64,000 nucleotides of DNA. It comes from Papilionanthe hookeriana x Papilionanthe teres. Its lineage: Eukaryota > Streptophyta > Magnoliopsida > Asparagales > Orchidaceae. The position numbers and the translations under genes are program-made. The notes beneath the pieces were generated by a model. That model was not told the origin of the DNA. It was given only the letters and a program-made list of their open reading frames with translations, and did no database searches. Below are positions 1 through 12,060 of this stretch, piece by piece; position 1 is the first letter of the stretch, and each line of letters opens with the position of its first letter. The stretch lies in NCBI GenBank assembly GCA_022702705.1, contig CM040421.1, forward strand, positions 69,248,121-69,312,120, written 5' to 3'.

Positions 1-1093
1 AGGTTCACTGATTTAAATAAATCAATTAATCCATAATTTCCTACTTATCCAGCGCGACACCACACAATCCTACGGCGCTCTGAAGTGCTACGCATCGTCT
101 CCTCATTCAGTGCCGCCTTCTGAGTCAGCTGCCACATAGTAGTGCTTTATGTTAGGATTTCTGTCCGGCACAATCCCAGCCGTCCGTTTGATACACGTGC
201 GATCCAATGACTCCCGGTCATCGTCTTCATCTGGTGTACACAGAGAACCATATACACTCTAGATCTAATATCTCGCTCGATACTCATTCAAATCACTTGG
301 GGTTCATTTCTATGGACTGATCTGACCTAGACGAACCTATTTATTGGCTAACCTAGCATGAAATCAACCTAATGTGCATAGAGAATCAAAATAAGCTCGG
401 GAGGGGGAGAGAGTTCAATACCTCTTTTTGAGAGGGGAGGCCTCAATCAGATGGTTGTAGCAGCTTCGATTGGTCCCAACGAACCTCCAGATGAAGCCTC
501 TTGTCCTGGTGAAATGTCCAAACCCGAATTCAACCAAAACTGATTTCATTTGTTGATCAAAGTATGGTGTGGAGGCTCTCTGTGATGGGGGGAACTTCTT
601 CTTTCAGTGTGGGGATGGTGTGGGTGCAATTAATTTATGTTTAATGCAATGTGGAGCTGTGGTGAATTGTGTCCTAATTTCGGGTAGAATTTCAGTGGAG
701 AAATTGGCTTAGGACAATGGGGATGAGTGGTTGAAGACAGTGGGACTACATCCAGGGAGTTTTGAGGAAGCTCTGGTGAGGTCCCACTGTCATGGGTGCA
801 ATGTGCGGGTGTGTGTGTGTGCCAGCTCCATACCAAGCAGGGTCAGTCCTAAGGCTTAGCTACCCTGTAGGGAACTCCTCTTGAGCTTTTTTATGCTTGG
901 TCTTATCCTCCTAAGTACTTAGAGGTTAGACTCTAAGCATTTGAAAACTCCAAGTGAAGCAAAGAGGTGTTTTGATTTTCTATGGGGTAAGGGTTCCATT
1001 GCTAGTCTTCTAAGATAATATTCAGGAAAGTCCTATGGCTAGATCCAAGGCTATTCCAAAGAGGGACTAGACCTCACAATAGTGAGCTCAACA
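1..1093 (-). mobile_element. GLR-1: broken copy of giant LTR-like repeat, terminal part
   Basis: This is one of six copies of a non-coding repeat (GLR) that recurs at 2452, 37700, 43635, 57955 and 61039. The sense strand, defined by a TATA box in the other copies, is minus. The right end reads GAGCTCAACA and carries the terminal hairpin (GACCTCA at 1070-1076, TGAGCTC at 1083-1089, one mismatch). Positions 1-800 align with the R-region of the other copies, including the minus-strand donor-like AG/GTATTGAAC at about 420. Near 800-840 the sequence jumps to the part that lies next to the end in GLR-4 (about 50140), so roughly 1.6 kb including the TATA region is deleted. The left part runs out of the window. 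No coding function is seen. Confidence 0.75.
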
Positions 1094-1952
1094 TTTTGAC
1101 CCAAGTAAGGAGCCTCCCGTGGTCCTTATTTGGTTTAAATTTCTAGGCCTTCACAACAGATTCTTCAATCAGAATGTGCAATTCTAAATTGATAGAGCCA
1201 TTGGAACTCCTCTGAAGTTGGATGCCCCTACTTATAACAAAGCAAGACCTGCTGCTGCTAGAATACTTATTGAGAGAGACATTACCCTACTTGAAGAGAA
1301 TAGAGTTTGGGTTGGCTCAAACTTTGAGGGAGCTTGGCAAGAGGTGGTAATGGAGCAAAGGCCTTATTAATGTCACCATTGTAGAATGTTTGGGCATATT
1401 AGGGAGAGATGCTATAAGCTTCACCCCCTTCAAAGAGAGTTCCCGTTACCTCCAAAGGGATTGCTGGGGTCCCTACTGGGGGGATTGTGGAGATTGCTGT
1501 CTCTCCTACTGTCATTGGAGCTGCTGCTGGTGCCTCCCCTTCAGAGTCCATGGAAGAAAGGGACCTTCAGAAAGCAGTTATTAGAAAAGTTACTGATATG
1601 GTGACTATTGACACTCCATATATTTCCACTACCTCACATGTTGGGGTAGTTATGGAGAATGGTACCTCTTCTGTTGAGAGAACCATTGGGACTGAGAGGG
1701 AATAGTTTGAAGATTTCAATCGAAAATTTATTGGTTTGTGGATTATTAGTATTTCATCTCACCTTACTGCCTCTCCTCCTGATCATGCTGTTGGGAGGGA
1801 GGATGAGGTAGCCGCTCCTTCAAATGAAGTTATTATTGAGTTGCATAATACCTTGGATGGTGATTTTCACATCTAAACAACAAAGAAGAAAAAAAAGAAT
1901 AAATCAGAAGTGCAGAAACTGTTAGCTGTTTCTTCCCCTTTTGTTGCTGGAA
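1094..1952 (+). pseudogene. LINE ORF1 (gag-like, DUF4283-type with CCHC knuckle), broken
   Basis: The frame starting at about 1095 matches the ORF1 nucleic-acid-binding protein of plant L1-type LINEs. A DUF4283-like stretch (FFNQNVQF, then IGTPLKLDAPTYNKARP and RVWVGSNFEG) runs to about 1365 and is followed by a CCHC zinc knuckle, CHHCRMFGHIRERC, at about 1370-1415. Stop codons interrupt it before DRAIGT and immediately before the knuckle. The remainder to the gap is low-complexity and basic (KKKKKN). GLR-1 abuts it inside the DUF4283 part, so the repeat was probably inserted in this ORF. It is a dead fragment. Whether it belongs to the same LINE family as ORF2 at 18343 cannot be decided here. 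Confidence 0.75.
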
Positions 1953-2451
1953 NNNNNNNNNNNNNNNNNNNNNNNNNNNNNNNNNNNNNNNNNNNNNNNN
2001 NNNNNNNNNNNNNNNNNNNNNNNNNNNNNNNNNNNNNNNNNNNNNNNNNNNNNNNNNNNNNNNNNNNNNNNNNNNNNNNNNNNNNNNNNNNNNNNNNNNN
2101 NNNNNNNNNNNNNNNNNNNNNNNNNNNNNNNNNNNNNNNNNNNNNNNNNNNNNNNNNNNNNNNNNNNNNNNNNNNNNNNNNNNNNNNNNNNNNNNNNNNN
2201 NNNNNNNNNNNNNNNNNNNNNNNNNNNNNNNNNNNNNNNNNNNNNNNNNNNNNNNNNNNNNNNNNNNNNNNNNNNNNNNNNNNNNNNNNNNNNNNNNNNN
2301 NNNNNNNNNNNNNNNNNNNNNNNNNNNNNNNNNNNNNNNNNNNNNNNNNNNNNNNNNNNNNNNNNNNNNNNNNNNNNNNNNNNNNNNNNNNNNNNNNNNN
2401 NNNNNNNNNNNNNNNNNNNNNNNNNNNNNNNNNNNNNNNNNNNNNNNNNNN
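1953..2451. other. Assembly gap (run of N)
   Basis: There are 499 unknown bases. The sequence to the left is LINE ORF1. The sequence to the right begins about 640 bp inside GLR, judged against the complete copy GLR-4. The 5' half of Athila element 1 should also flank GLR-2 on this side, so the true missing length is probably larger than the N run. Confidence 0.95.
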
Positions 2452-3944
2452 ATCTCCGACTATCCTATTGTTTGGCTTGGATTTAGGAAAGTCCTAATGT
2501 TCATTTAATGTTTTAATCTTGCCAATTTTAATTAGTTAGGGCTTATATTTATATGATAGAATCATACAAATTGCCTAGAAGATATGAGGGTTTATGTCGT
2601 ATCGGACGACTACCTTGGAATCCTAAGACCGGTTAGGGCTTAATTTGCAATGCAAATGCCTAACGAAGAGTTGAGGATTTATGTTGCACTAGGCAAACTA
2701 CCTCGAAGTCCTATGGCTTTGTTATTTAATTCTAAGAAAGTTTTGCTTGAAGTAGGTTCAAGTTTTGCTTGACGACGATGGCCGTGCTGCCCACCATGCT
2801 CCGAGCTCCTTGTTGTTGCGAGAGGTTTAGTTTTAGAAATCATAAATCGAGAGATGAGAGAAGTGTCTTGGTTTAGAGAAGTCTTAATTTCCAAGTGTTT
2901 TTTGTGTTTTAATTAAAACGGATCTTAAAGTTGATTAAACGGAACCGATTAAGATCCCACGGTTCCGTCATCCCGGCACCGTTATTTTCATCGAATTCAC
3001 TTAGTCAGGATGAACTTGCTAAACTCGACTAAATGAGTTCCGCACTTTCATTTAGACAGTGGGAAATCCCGTTAGCAACACGTGGGTTACATCATCCGAG
3101 GTATTCCCGATCATTCAACGAGACGTTTTAATTTAGTTATAGTTGTAGTTTTGTGTTTTGTTTGTGATTAAATTTTGAGTTGTTTTATATTTTGGAATGT
3201 TGTGGAGGTGAATTTTATCTTGTAATGTCTTTTAATTTAGTTATGGGTTTCGAGTTTTGGTTTACGTCCTAAAGGTGTGGGTTTTCATGCAAGCTGTTGT
3301 TTATCATGCAAGAAAAATAAATGTGATGCGATTAAATAAATTACCGTAAAGTAAATCGCAATAAAATAAAAGCGTACTGGAGGGTCTTCCCGTCATCCCA
3401 AGCTGCACTTAAAACACGAGTTAAAATATTTAAGCAAGTTCCTAGGTAAAGCTAAGGTAAGGGTTATGGTTTTCTACCAAATTCCTAATCCTATAGCTAG
3501 TCATTTCCTATGACGTCTAGGTTCTTTGTGTTTTTAGTTTGAAGACGATTTTCTTCATCGAAGAACAATTAAGTTCGATTGTTCTTGTAAATATCCTATC
3601 ATATTGAGTAAGTGCTTAAGAAGAATCTTAAACATCTTTTCAATATTTCTAGGATTGTTTCAAGTCAAATGAACTTAATTGTGTAAATGAATCGATCGTC
3701 CGAGGTTTTCAAGTTTTGTTAACTTGCTCGGTGAACTAGGGCATTTGAATGTCCTATAAGTGAAGTAACATTTTAATGTTCTATTTAGGAGTTATGATAA
3801 CTAAAGCTCCTAAGGGCAAAATGATTCTTAATGATTTGTGATTCAAATTTAAGTTCAAATTAATGATTTAAGTTTGGAATAGTGTTCGAGTTATCTTAGA
3901 TTTATTTCTTCATGTCTTAAGTGAGGTTATTTAATTCGACTTAA

Positions 3945-4272
3945 TTTAATTTAATTTAATTTATTTTAATTTAAATTATTTTAATTTAATTTGATTTGAT
4001 TTAATTTAATTCAATTTAATTTATTTGATTTAATTTCTTAATTTAATTTAGTTTAATTTTAATTTAATTTAATTTAATTTTAATTTAATTTAATTTAATT
4101 TAATTTAATTTAATTTATTTATTTAATTTTATTTAACTTAATTTAATTTAATTTTATTTATTTAATTTAATGTATTTAATTCATTTAATTTAATTTAATT
4201 TGTTTATTTAATTTAATTTAATTTTAATTTAATTTAATTTAACTTTTAATCTTAATTTAATTTAATTTAATT
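3945..4272. repeat. (TTTAA)n low-complexity array inside GLR-2
   Basis: About 330 bp consist of near-uninterrupted TTTAA/ATTTA units with occasional T insertions and single-base changes. The equivalent place in GLR-4 (about 45600-45900) is AT-rich but has no such array, so the expansion is specific to this copy. Confidence 0.9.
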
Positions 4273-6063
4273 GAAAATTTTTGAAAGAGTTTAATGATTT
4301 AATTTTTATTTAATGATTAAGTCTTTTAATATTTTAAATTTGAGTCATCATTTTAATTAAGAGTTGAGTATTAATGAGATGATTAATTTAGGGATTTTTA
4401 AATTAAAGAATAAATCTCTCCCTAATAATATCCCTATTTTAATAATTCCAATTTTATTATTCCTCCAAATTCAATTAATTATTTAATTAAAGTTTAAGCA
4501 TTTTAAATTGCTTAATGGGTTTCTACCCTTCAATTATTAAATTTCAATCATCCAAATCAGATTAGGATCAAATATTTTACTTGTTAATTTTTTTATTAAA
4601 CCTAAAGTTTTAATTAAGGGTTAAAATTTTAATTACCATTTTGCCCTTTAAGCCTAATAATTTCATAACTCACTAAATTGAACTCAAATGAACTTGAAAT
4701 TTTTATGTGACTTCACTTATGTGTCAATGAAGACATGAGAGGAGAAAATGTGATTTTTCTGTATTTAATTTATTTATATAATTATTTTTTGTAGAAAATA
4801 GGAATTTCCAAGGAAAATTCAATAATATGACCAAGGGAAAGTTTCTGTCCTTAAGAAAATTAGGGGACATTCCTAATGACCAGAGGACCACTTGGACCAA
4901 ATTTTGTAATTTTTTGAATTATATTTTATTTATTAGAATTATTTTAAGTTCTGGAGTATTAATTAATTTAAAAATAAAATAAATGTTGAAAAATAAATTT
5001 TATAATTTTTAAAATTCTCACTGATATCAAGAATTCCAGAGAACCAAACTTTACAATTTTCTGATTTTTCTTTAATTTATTATAATTATTTTGGTGAAAA
5101 TGCTAGAAAATACATTTTTTAATTTTAAAATTACCCTTGAGCTTTAAAAATTAATATCTCACTAAATAGACCTAGGAAAAATATGGGACTTGTTCCTAAG
5201 TGGTTAAAATTCAAAATATGACATTTTGGTGAATTTTATTATTTTTGTGATTTTTATTATTTTTTAATTATTAAAAATATTAAAATAATATTAAAAATCA
5301 ACTTTTTTAGAAAATTGAAATTTTAATTTTCCTGAACTCCCCTGATATCAGAGAGACTCCAAAACCAATTTGGTGAATTTTTGAAAGATATTTTGAAAGT
5401 TATGAATTTTTAAAGTTTAAAATGGCTAAGTGGCTTAATCAACCCAATTAGTGGGGCTAACCAAGTCCAATTGACCTCAAATTTTTATGGTGGGTTCCTC
5501 TGATCCTAAAGGTCAGTGGAGAATTGATTTCAAGTCAATTTGATCTATGGTTAACTCTAATTAATTAGAGACCTATTTTGAGTGTTTAAGCCAATTAGGG
5601 TTAATCTAAGTGAATTAACTCAAATCCTATTTTTCCTAGGGTTCTCTGGTCATAAGGAACATCACCAAATTTTCCTAGAATTTATTTCACAACATGCTAA
5701 TTTTTGAAATTAAAATACTTAAAACGAGCAACATGCATTTGAAAAATCAATAACTTTTCACAGAGATGGCCTCGACCTTGGAAAATTCGGGGAATGTCCC
5801 TAAGTTCGGAGGCTTCAAAGCCCTATGGTCTCATGCCATGGTGAATTGTATACATGCATGGAGAATTAAAACAATGCAGGGAGTAAATAATTAATTAAAA
5901 ATAAAATACTTGGACAAAATTAATTAATTTCTTTTCCACATTATTCTCCTACGTTCAGCTGAGCGAGGGGGTATTTTTATTTTATTTTTGTGATTTTTCT
6001 ACACGGAGATATGAATTTTCCAAGTTTAGGGAATTAAATAAATAGGAAAATACCCTATTTATC

Positions 6064-6300
6064 TACTTATCCACGCGGCGCCGCGTCGGCCTCGGCGACT
6101 CCGAAACGCCGCGTGGCGCGCTCCCATTCGACGCCGCCATCCGAGTCGGCAACCGGGCCCCGCGGTTCTCGTACGCGTCTCCTGGTCCGACGCCATCCGA
6201 GCCGTCCGTCCGCGCGTGTATTAAATGGACGGCATCCGTTCATCGTCCATGGCCGGTGCGATCCCGTGACCGTCCACACTCTAACCCTAGAACTCGCTCG
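6064..6300. other. CpG-rich block of GLR-2
   Basis: This GC-rich stretch contains many CG dinucleotides (for example CACGCGGCGCCGCG at its start) in an otherwise AT-rich repeat. The homologous stretches in GLR-3 (about 38266), GLR-4 (about 47690), GLR-5 (about 60590-60730) and GLR-6 (about 63840-64000) have many of these sites changed to TG or CA. On the minus strand it lies downstream of the TATA box and the donor-like site. Confidence 0.7.
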
Positions 6301-9237
6301 ATTCTCGATGGATTTTCGTGTTCTTATGCTTCTATGGATTCGTCTTGAAGAGACGAACACATCCATACGGTAAACATGCATTGAAATTAAGGCATTTGAA
6401 ATGGAGAATCTCCGGAAGCTCGGGATGAAGAATTAGCTCATACCTTTGCTCGGAGAAGTGAAGCTTCGATCGAGAGTTGTTGCACCTTCGATTGGATCTC
6501 GGCGAGCTCCGGATGAAGTCTCCTGGTGCTAGTGAATTGTGCAGGTTGAACTTCGACCACGGTCGATCACAAAGCTTGGAGTACGGAGCAGCCGGGTGGC
6601 TCTGGAGATGGGGCTTTTGCTTGGTGGACACCTTCCCTTGGTCCGGTGAAGGTGTAGGACCAATCGATTTGGGGATTGGTTCACCGTGGGGAAGTGTCCT
6701 GGTTTTGGGCTTGGATTTCGACTTTGAAATTAAGCTCGCGAGAGGAAATGGCGGGGGGATCTCACTTGGGGATCAAGTGCTCGTGTAGGAGGAGGGGTAC
6801 GGAACAATTTTGGCGAGTTTTGGCAAGGTTTGTGCAACTCTCCTCTCATGGCCGTGAGGGGGTGGTGTTTAAATAGGCATGGTGGAGGGCCTCCCGGGGG
6901 AGTTAGGGCTTGGGATCGGTTGCTGCGGTGAGGAGAAGAACGGCCATGGTGACCACTAGGCATGGGGCGGCTCGGCGAGGGAGAATTCCAAAGTTTGGCT
7001 CCTCCCGAGGTTTCGGCCATGGTGTTTTCCGGCGGCCGGGGTGGGCGGCCGGCGAGCATGGGTCACCCTCGGAGTCCAGGTGGGTCGGGGTTAGAGGTTT
7101 GTGCAATCGATTGGCCATTGCCATGTGTAAAGTGGTTGAATTAAAATGGAATGGGGAAGAGGTCATTTTGGCTTCAATTTGGTCAACCCATTGGTTTGGG
7201 TTGGGTGCACCTCCCCATGGCCTGATTTTGGGCTGAGAGGATCGGTTGGGTCGGCCAGAGAGAATGGTGGAGTCTCCATCGAGGATTAGGCGGCAAAGCA
7301 TGGTTTAGAGTGTGACATGCTTAAGGTAAAAAGGCTTAATGAAAGGTTAGAAAAGGAGCCCCTCCTTTTACCATTAATGGCTTGATCACATGCCAAACTT
7401 TCATGGCTTCCTATGGCTTGTGAATGGCTCATGCATGGCTCCATGTGGCTTAGGGAAAAGTTTAGTCAATTTCATGAAAATGGGTTTTAAGAATTTTGGA
7501 CATTTGGTGTAAAATTTGGATGGTTTGTCATATGGCTTTGTTTAGAAAGATTTGATTGCTGATTTAGGACTTAGGGATGATTTTAATTAAGTGAGGATGA
7601 GATGAGATTGTAATGTGGGCTTTAGGATGGGCTTGGGCTTTTGAGTTTGGTTTGGAATGGGCTTTTGAATGTCCTTTAGAAGTGGGCTTTTAGATGAAAA
7701 TTTTGCAAAGGGCCATGCCAAATAAATGTTGGGTTTAGTTTAAGGATGTGTCATGAGTGGTTTGGAGTCAATTTGGTGTGATTTGGGTTTGAATTGGGTT
7801 GGATATGGGCTTTTTTGGTAAAGAGGCTAAAGTGGGCCAAAATGGGCTACCATGGGCCAAAGTTGGGCTAGAGTTGAAGTTGATGTGAAATTAATGTTGG
7901 GAAATGTTTATGGGAGTGTTTCAAAGAGGTTTTGGCTTTGGTTGGGTTTTGATTTTGGGATTTGGGCTCATTTGGGCTAGGTTTGGGTTTAGGTCGAAAT
8001 TGGGCTTTTTGATTTTGGGTTGAATTTGAGTGGGGTTTGGATCAAAGTTTTGGGCAAATCATGTTAGTGTTTTGTTCATGGGGATGTCAAGGAAGGTTTA
8101 GAAAAGATTTGGGGTTAATTGGAGTTGAAATGGGTGAGTTTGGGTTAGGTTTGGGTCATAGGTCCAAATTGGGCTTTAAGGCCAAAAGTGAAATTGGATT
8201 CAAATGTCAATCAAATTGGGCTTGTATTTGGTCTAGATTGGTGTTGGGGATGTTGAATTGAAGTTTAGAATTGAATTGGACCAGAATTGGGGTCAATTGG
8301 GTAGATTTGGTTTGACATTGGGTTTACTTTGGGTTAAAATGGGTCGAATTGGGGGTTTTGACAAAAGTGGGGTAAATTGACAAAATTGGCCCATGGTGTA
8401 GTTGAACAAAATGAAATTGGGAATATTTGGGATTTTCTGGAATTTTCTGGGAATTTTCTGAATTTTTGGATTTTTGGGTCAAAAGGGGTATTTTGGGTAT
8501 TTGGAAGGTATTGGGGGGTATTTTGGGATTTTTGATATTTTTGGATATGGATGATCAGTTTGAGTGATGTGGGAATGTTTGGGATTGATTTTGGAGAATT
8601 TTGGGTAATTTGGAAATTTTTGAGAAATTTGGGTAGTTTCGAGGGCATTTGGTAGAGTTGGTGGGTGTAGGGTCCGGGGGTCAAAAATTGAAAATTTGGA
8701 AAATTGAAGATTGGGTGGATGTAAGTGGAATGAAATCATTTTTGTTGAGCCATGAAGCCATATCAAGCCCACATGAGCCATGAAGGGACTCATTTGAGGC
8801 ATTTACTATGTTGTTCCTAACCCTCTTGCCGAGGGCTTAGGGGTTAAGGACCATCCATGTGAATCACCTACATGAGTCGGAAGTCAAGTCGGGTATGGGT
8901 GTGTTTTTAGGAGGTGTGTGAAAGTGTAGTGCATAGGTGTAGTGTATGTGTAAGTCGGCCCTTTACCGAGACCGGGCCACCCGAGGCGGTCCCAAGGCCG
9001 AAGAGTCCTATAGGAACTCATCCTTTAAACTTCCACATTTGATTTCAACCCTCTAGGTGATTAGGGGTCTATAGTCGAGTTTGTGGAGTTTGCAGGGAGT
9101 TAAGAAGTGGTTTGAATTTCTAAAAGGTGGGTCCCAATTCTAGTCCTCTAAGATAGTCAAAGGAAAAGCCTAAGGCTAGATCCTAAGTACTAAAGAGAAG
9201 AAGAGAAGACCTCATCAAAAATGAGGTCAACAGTGTG

Positions 9238-10100
9238 TTAAAGAATTATAAGAAAGCTTTTGGTTGGACTATTGCTGATATAAGAGGAATAAGCCCTTCC
9301 ATTTGCATGCATAGAATCTTAATGGAAGAAAATTTTAAACCTACTATAGAATCACAAAGAAGATTAAATCCTATCATGAAAGAGGTTGTTAAAAAAAAAT
9401 TATTAAGTGGTTAGATGATGGTATTATTTATCCTATTTCGGATAGTCAATGGGTAAGTCCTATTCATTGTGTTCCGAAGAAAGGAGGTGTAACTGTCATT
9501 GTTAATGATAAAAATGAATTAATTCCGACAAGACAAGTTACTGGATGACAAATTTGTATTGACTATAGGAAATTAAATAAAGCCACTAGAAAGGATCATT
9601 TTCCTTTACCTTTCTTGGATCAAATGCTCGATAAATTAGCTGGACACTCATATTTCGTTTTCCGGATGGATATTCGGTTATCATCAATTACTTATTGCTC
9701 CTGAGGACCAAGAAAAGACAACCTTTACAAGTCCTTATGGAACATTTGCTTTTAGAAAAATGCCTTTTGGTTTATGTAATGCACCTGTAACTTTTCAAAG
9801 ATATATGATGTCAATATTTTGTGATTTGATTGACAAAGGAATTGAAATATTTATGGACGATTTTTCAGTCTTTGGAACTTCTTTTGAATCTTGTTTGGAA
9901 AACATAGCCAAAGTTCTTAAAAGATATGAAGAAACAAATTTAGTTCTTAACTAGGAAAAATGTCAATTCATGGTCACAGAAGGCATTGTACTTGGTCACA
10001 AAGTATCACAAAAAGGGATGGAAGTAGATCAAGCAAAAGTGAAAATTATTGCTGAATTGCAACCACCTACTACTCGTATCGATGCGAGAAGTTTTCTAGG
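9238..10100 (+). pseudogene. pol: Athila element 1, reverse transcriptase
   Basis: This is the RT domain of an Athila-lineage Ty3/gypsy polyprotein. It starts at the block WTIADIRGISPSICMHRIL, continues through PEDQEKTTFTSPYGTFAFR and MPFGLCNAP (9760) and reaches the catalytic box FMDD at 9850-9861, where FxDD replaces the usual YxDD as is normal for Athila. Frame changes occur near 9400 and 9660, and there are stops at about 9547 and 9952. The upstream gag and protease are missing because GLR-2 is inserted just before the RT. RNase H follows directly, after a frameshift near 10100. The enzyme copied element RNA into cDNA in an active ancestor; this copy is dead. Confidence 0.85.
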
Positions 10101-10102
10101 TC

Positions 10103-10890
10103 ATGCTTGGATTTTATAGAAGATACATAAAGGATTTTTCTAAAATTGCTAAACCTCTTTGTCATTTATTGGAAAAAGATGTAAAATTTGAATTTAATAA
10201 AGAATGTATTAATGCTTTTAATATTCTAAAAGAAAAATTAATAACTGCACCTATCATTGTTGCACCTAATTGGAATAAATCTTTTGAATTAATGTGCGAT
10301 GCAAGTGATTTTGCAATTGAAGCTGTATTAGGACAAAAATATGAGAAAATTTTCAAAGTTGTATATTATGCTAGTAAAACTCTCACTGAAACACAAAGAA
10401 ATTACACTACCACTGAGAAAGAGCTTCCAGCTATAGTATATGCCTTTGATAAATTTAGACCTTATCTTCTTGGTACTAAATGCATAGTTCATACTGATCA
10501 TTCTGCTATTAAATATCTATTATCTAAGAAGGATTCTAAACCTAGACTAATAAGATGGGTTTTACTTCTACAAGAATTTGATTTTCAAATAGTAGATAGA
10601 AAAGGAACTGAAAACCAAATTGCTGATCATTTGTCTAGAATTAAAAATGATATTATTTCGGATGAAAATATAAATGAGAAATTTCCTGATGAATCTTTAT
10701 ATGTTATTCAAGGATACAAAACACCTTGGTATGCTGATATTTTTAATTATTTAGTTAGCAATATTTTTCCTTATGACTTGGATAACAAATTTATTAGGAA
10801 ATTTAAATATGATGCTAAATCATATATTTGGGAAGAACCTCATTTATTTAAAATTGGTAAAGATTCTATGATTCGAAGATGTGTACCATA
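10103..10890 (+). pseudogene. pol: Athila element 1, RNase H and connection to integrase
   Basis: This is the Ty3/gypsy RNase H that degraded the RNA strand during reverse transcription. It is open from LGFYRRYIKDFSKIAKPL onward. The acidic triad is visible as D in CDASDFAIEAVLG, E in TEKELPAIVYAFD and D in VHTDHSAIKYL, followed by the linker QEFDFQIVDRKGTENQIADHLSRI. It is fused in frame to the integrase amino terminus and remains open to 10978, the longest intact stretch of this pol. An upstream frameshift separates it from the RT. Confidence 0.85.
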
Positions 10891-12002
10891 TGAGGAAACT
10901 TTTGCTATTATTAAAAAATGTCATGATTCTGATTTTGGAGGACACTTTGACTTAGATAAAACTGCATTTAAAATTTAAAATTCTAGATTTTATTGGCTTA
11001 CCTTATTTAAAGATGTGAGACAATATGTGAAAACATGTGATCGATGTCAAAGGATGGGAAATATATCTAGGAAGGATGAAATGCCTTTAAACTATATATT
11101 GGAAGTTGAAATTTTTGATATATGGGGTTTAGACTTTATGAGACCATTTGTTCCATTATCTGGAAAAATTTATATTTTATTATGTTTCAAAGTGGATTGA
11201 AGCTGTTGCTTTACCAAACTGTGAATCCAAAAGTGTTTCTAAATTCTTAAAGAAAATGATATTTTTAAGATTTAGAATGCCTAAGGTAATTATCACTGAT
11301 GGTGGAAGTCATTTCAGGAATATAAGAATTCAATCATTACTACAAAAATTTGGAATCAAACATAGAATTGCAACTGCTTATCACCCACAAACGAGTGGAA
11401 TGGCTGAAGTATCAAATAGAGAAATTAAAGGAATTTTAGAGAAGACTGTTAATCCTAAAAGTACTGATTGGGTTGATAGACTTGATTCTGCATTATGGGC
11501 TTATAGAACGACTTATAAGACACCAATCGGAATGTCACCTTACCGGTTAATTTATGGTAAACATTGTCACTTACCCGTAGAACTCGAACATAAAGCTTAT
11601 TGGGCGATAAAGGAGCTTAATTTTAATTTGAATAAAGCAGGAGAAAAACGATTATTGCAATTAAATGAGATGGAAGAAATAAGAAAAGAATCATATGAAA
11701 ATAAGAGGATTTATAAAGAGAAAATGGAGATGTTGCATGATAAGAAAATTTCAAGAAAAATTTTTGAGTCTGGACAAGAAGTATTACTATTTAACTCTCG
11801 TTTAAAACTTTTTCCTGGAAAACTAAGATCTAAATGGATTGGACCCTATTTAGTTGAGAAAGTATACCATTATGGAGCTGTGGATATTAAAGATCCCAAA
11901 ACAGGAAAATTTTTTAAAGTAAATGGAGTGAGATTGAAGCCTTATTTGGGAGATATTAAAAAGATTTATAAAGAGGCTTATGAATTGAGTCAACCTGATT
12001 AA
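10891..12002 (+). pseudogene. pol: Athila element 1, integrase
   Basis: The HHCC zinc-binding region (CHDSDFGGH, then CDRCQRMG near 11040) is followed by the DDE core. The first Asp is in GLDF at about 11131, the second in ITDGGSHF (codon 11298) and the Glu in MAEVSNREIK (codon 11406). That gives exactly 35 residues between the second Asp and the Glu. The C-terminal GPYLVEKVYHYGAVDIKDP block and a PYLGD tail end at the stop at 12000-12002. An in-frame stop at 10976 and a frameshift near 11190 break it. The protein inserted element cDNA into the genome; all three catalytic residues survive, but not in one frame. Confidence 0.85.
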
Positions 12003-12015
12003 AGATTTACTTAAT

Positions 12016-12060
12016 TCGGGCTGACGACGTTAAACCAAGCGCTTTGTGGGAGGCAACCCA
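12016..12060 (+). other. Conserved post-pol block, element 1
   Basis: These 45 bp directly after the integrase stop match 33282-33326 of element 2 at 43 of 45 positions, although the flanking non-coding DNA has diverged. The block ends in TGGGAGGCAACCCA, which can form a short TGGG/CCCA stem. From memory, similar GGGAGGCAACCCA strings occur after pol in other Athila-type elements. The role is unknown; a processing, splice-acceptor or subgenomic RNA signal is possible. Confidence 0.7.

Larger units (their letters stand above)
2452..9232 (-). mobile_element. GLR-2: near-complete giant LTR-like repeat
   Basis: The order of similarity matches GLR-4 throughout: the CCGACTATCCTATT start region, an AT-rich middle, a GC-rich block at 6064-6300, the R-region, a U3-like tract of degenerate GGGTATTTTGGG repeats (about 7600-8690) and the end TGAGGTCAACA. 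A terminal hairpin is formed by GACCTCA at 9208-9214 and TGAGGTC at 9222-9228. On the minus strand a TATA-like CTATTTAAAC (6867-6876) is followed by a donor-like AAAG/GTATGAG at 6443. Its first 640 bp or so fall in the gap. It sits in Athila element 1 immediately before the RT; the expected right target duplication is GTGTG at 9233-9237. It retains many CpG sites, unlike the other copies, which suggests it is the youngest or least methylated. Confidence 0.8.

Noticed and set aside
1910..2497. Long open frame across the N run
   Set aside because: The frame is open only because N codons contain no stops.
7600..8690. GGGTATTTTGGG-like tract as telomeric or centromeric satellite
   Set aside because: The motif is degenerate, not the plant telomere TTTAGGG, and it recurs at the same place in every GLR copy, so it is part of the repeat's U3-like region.
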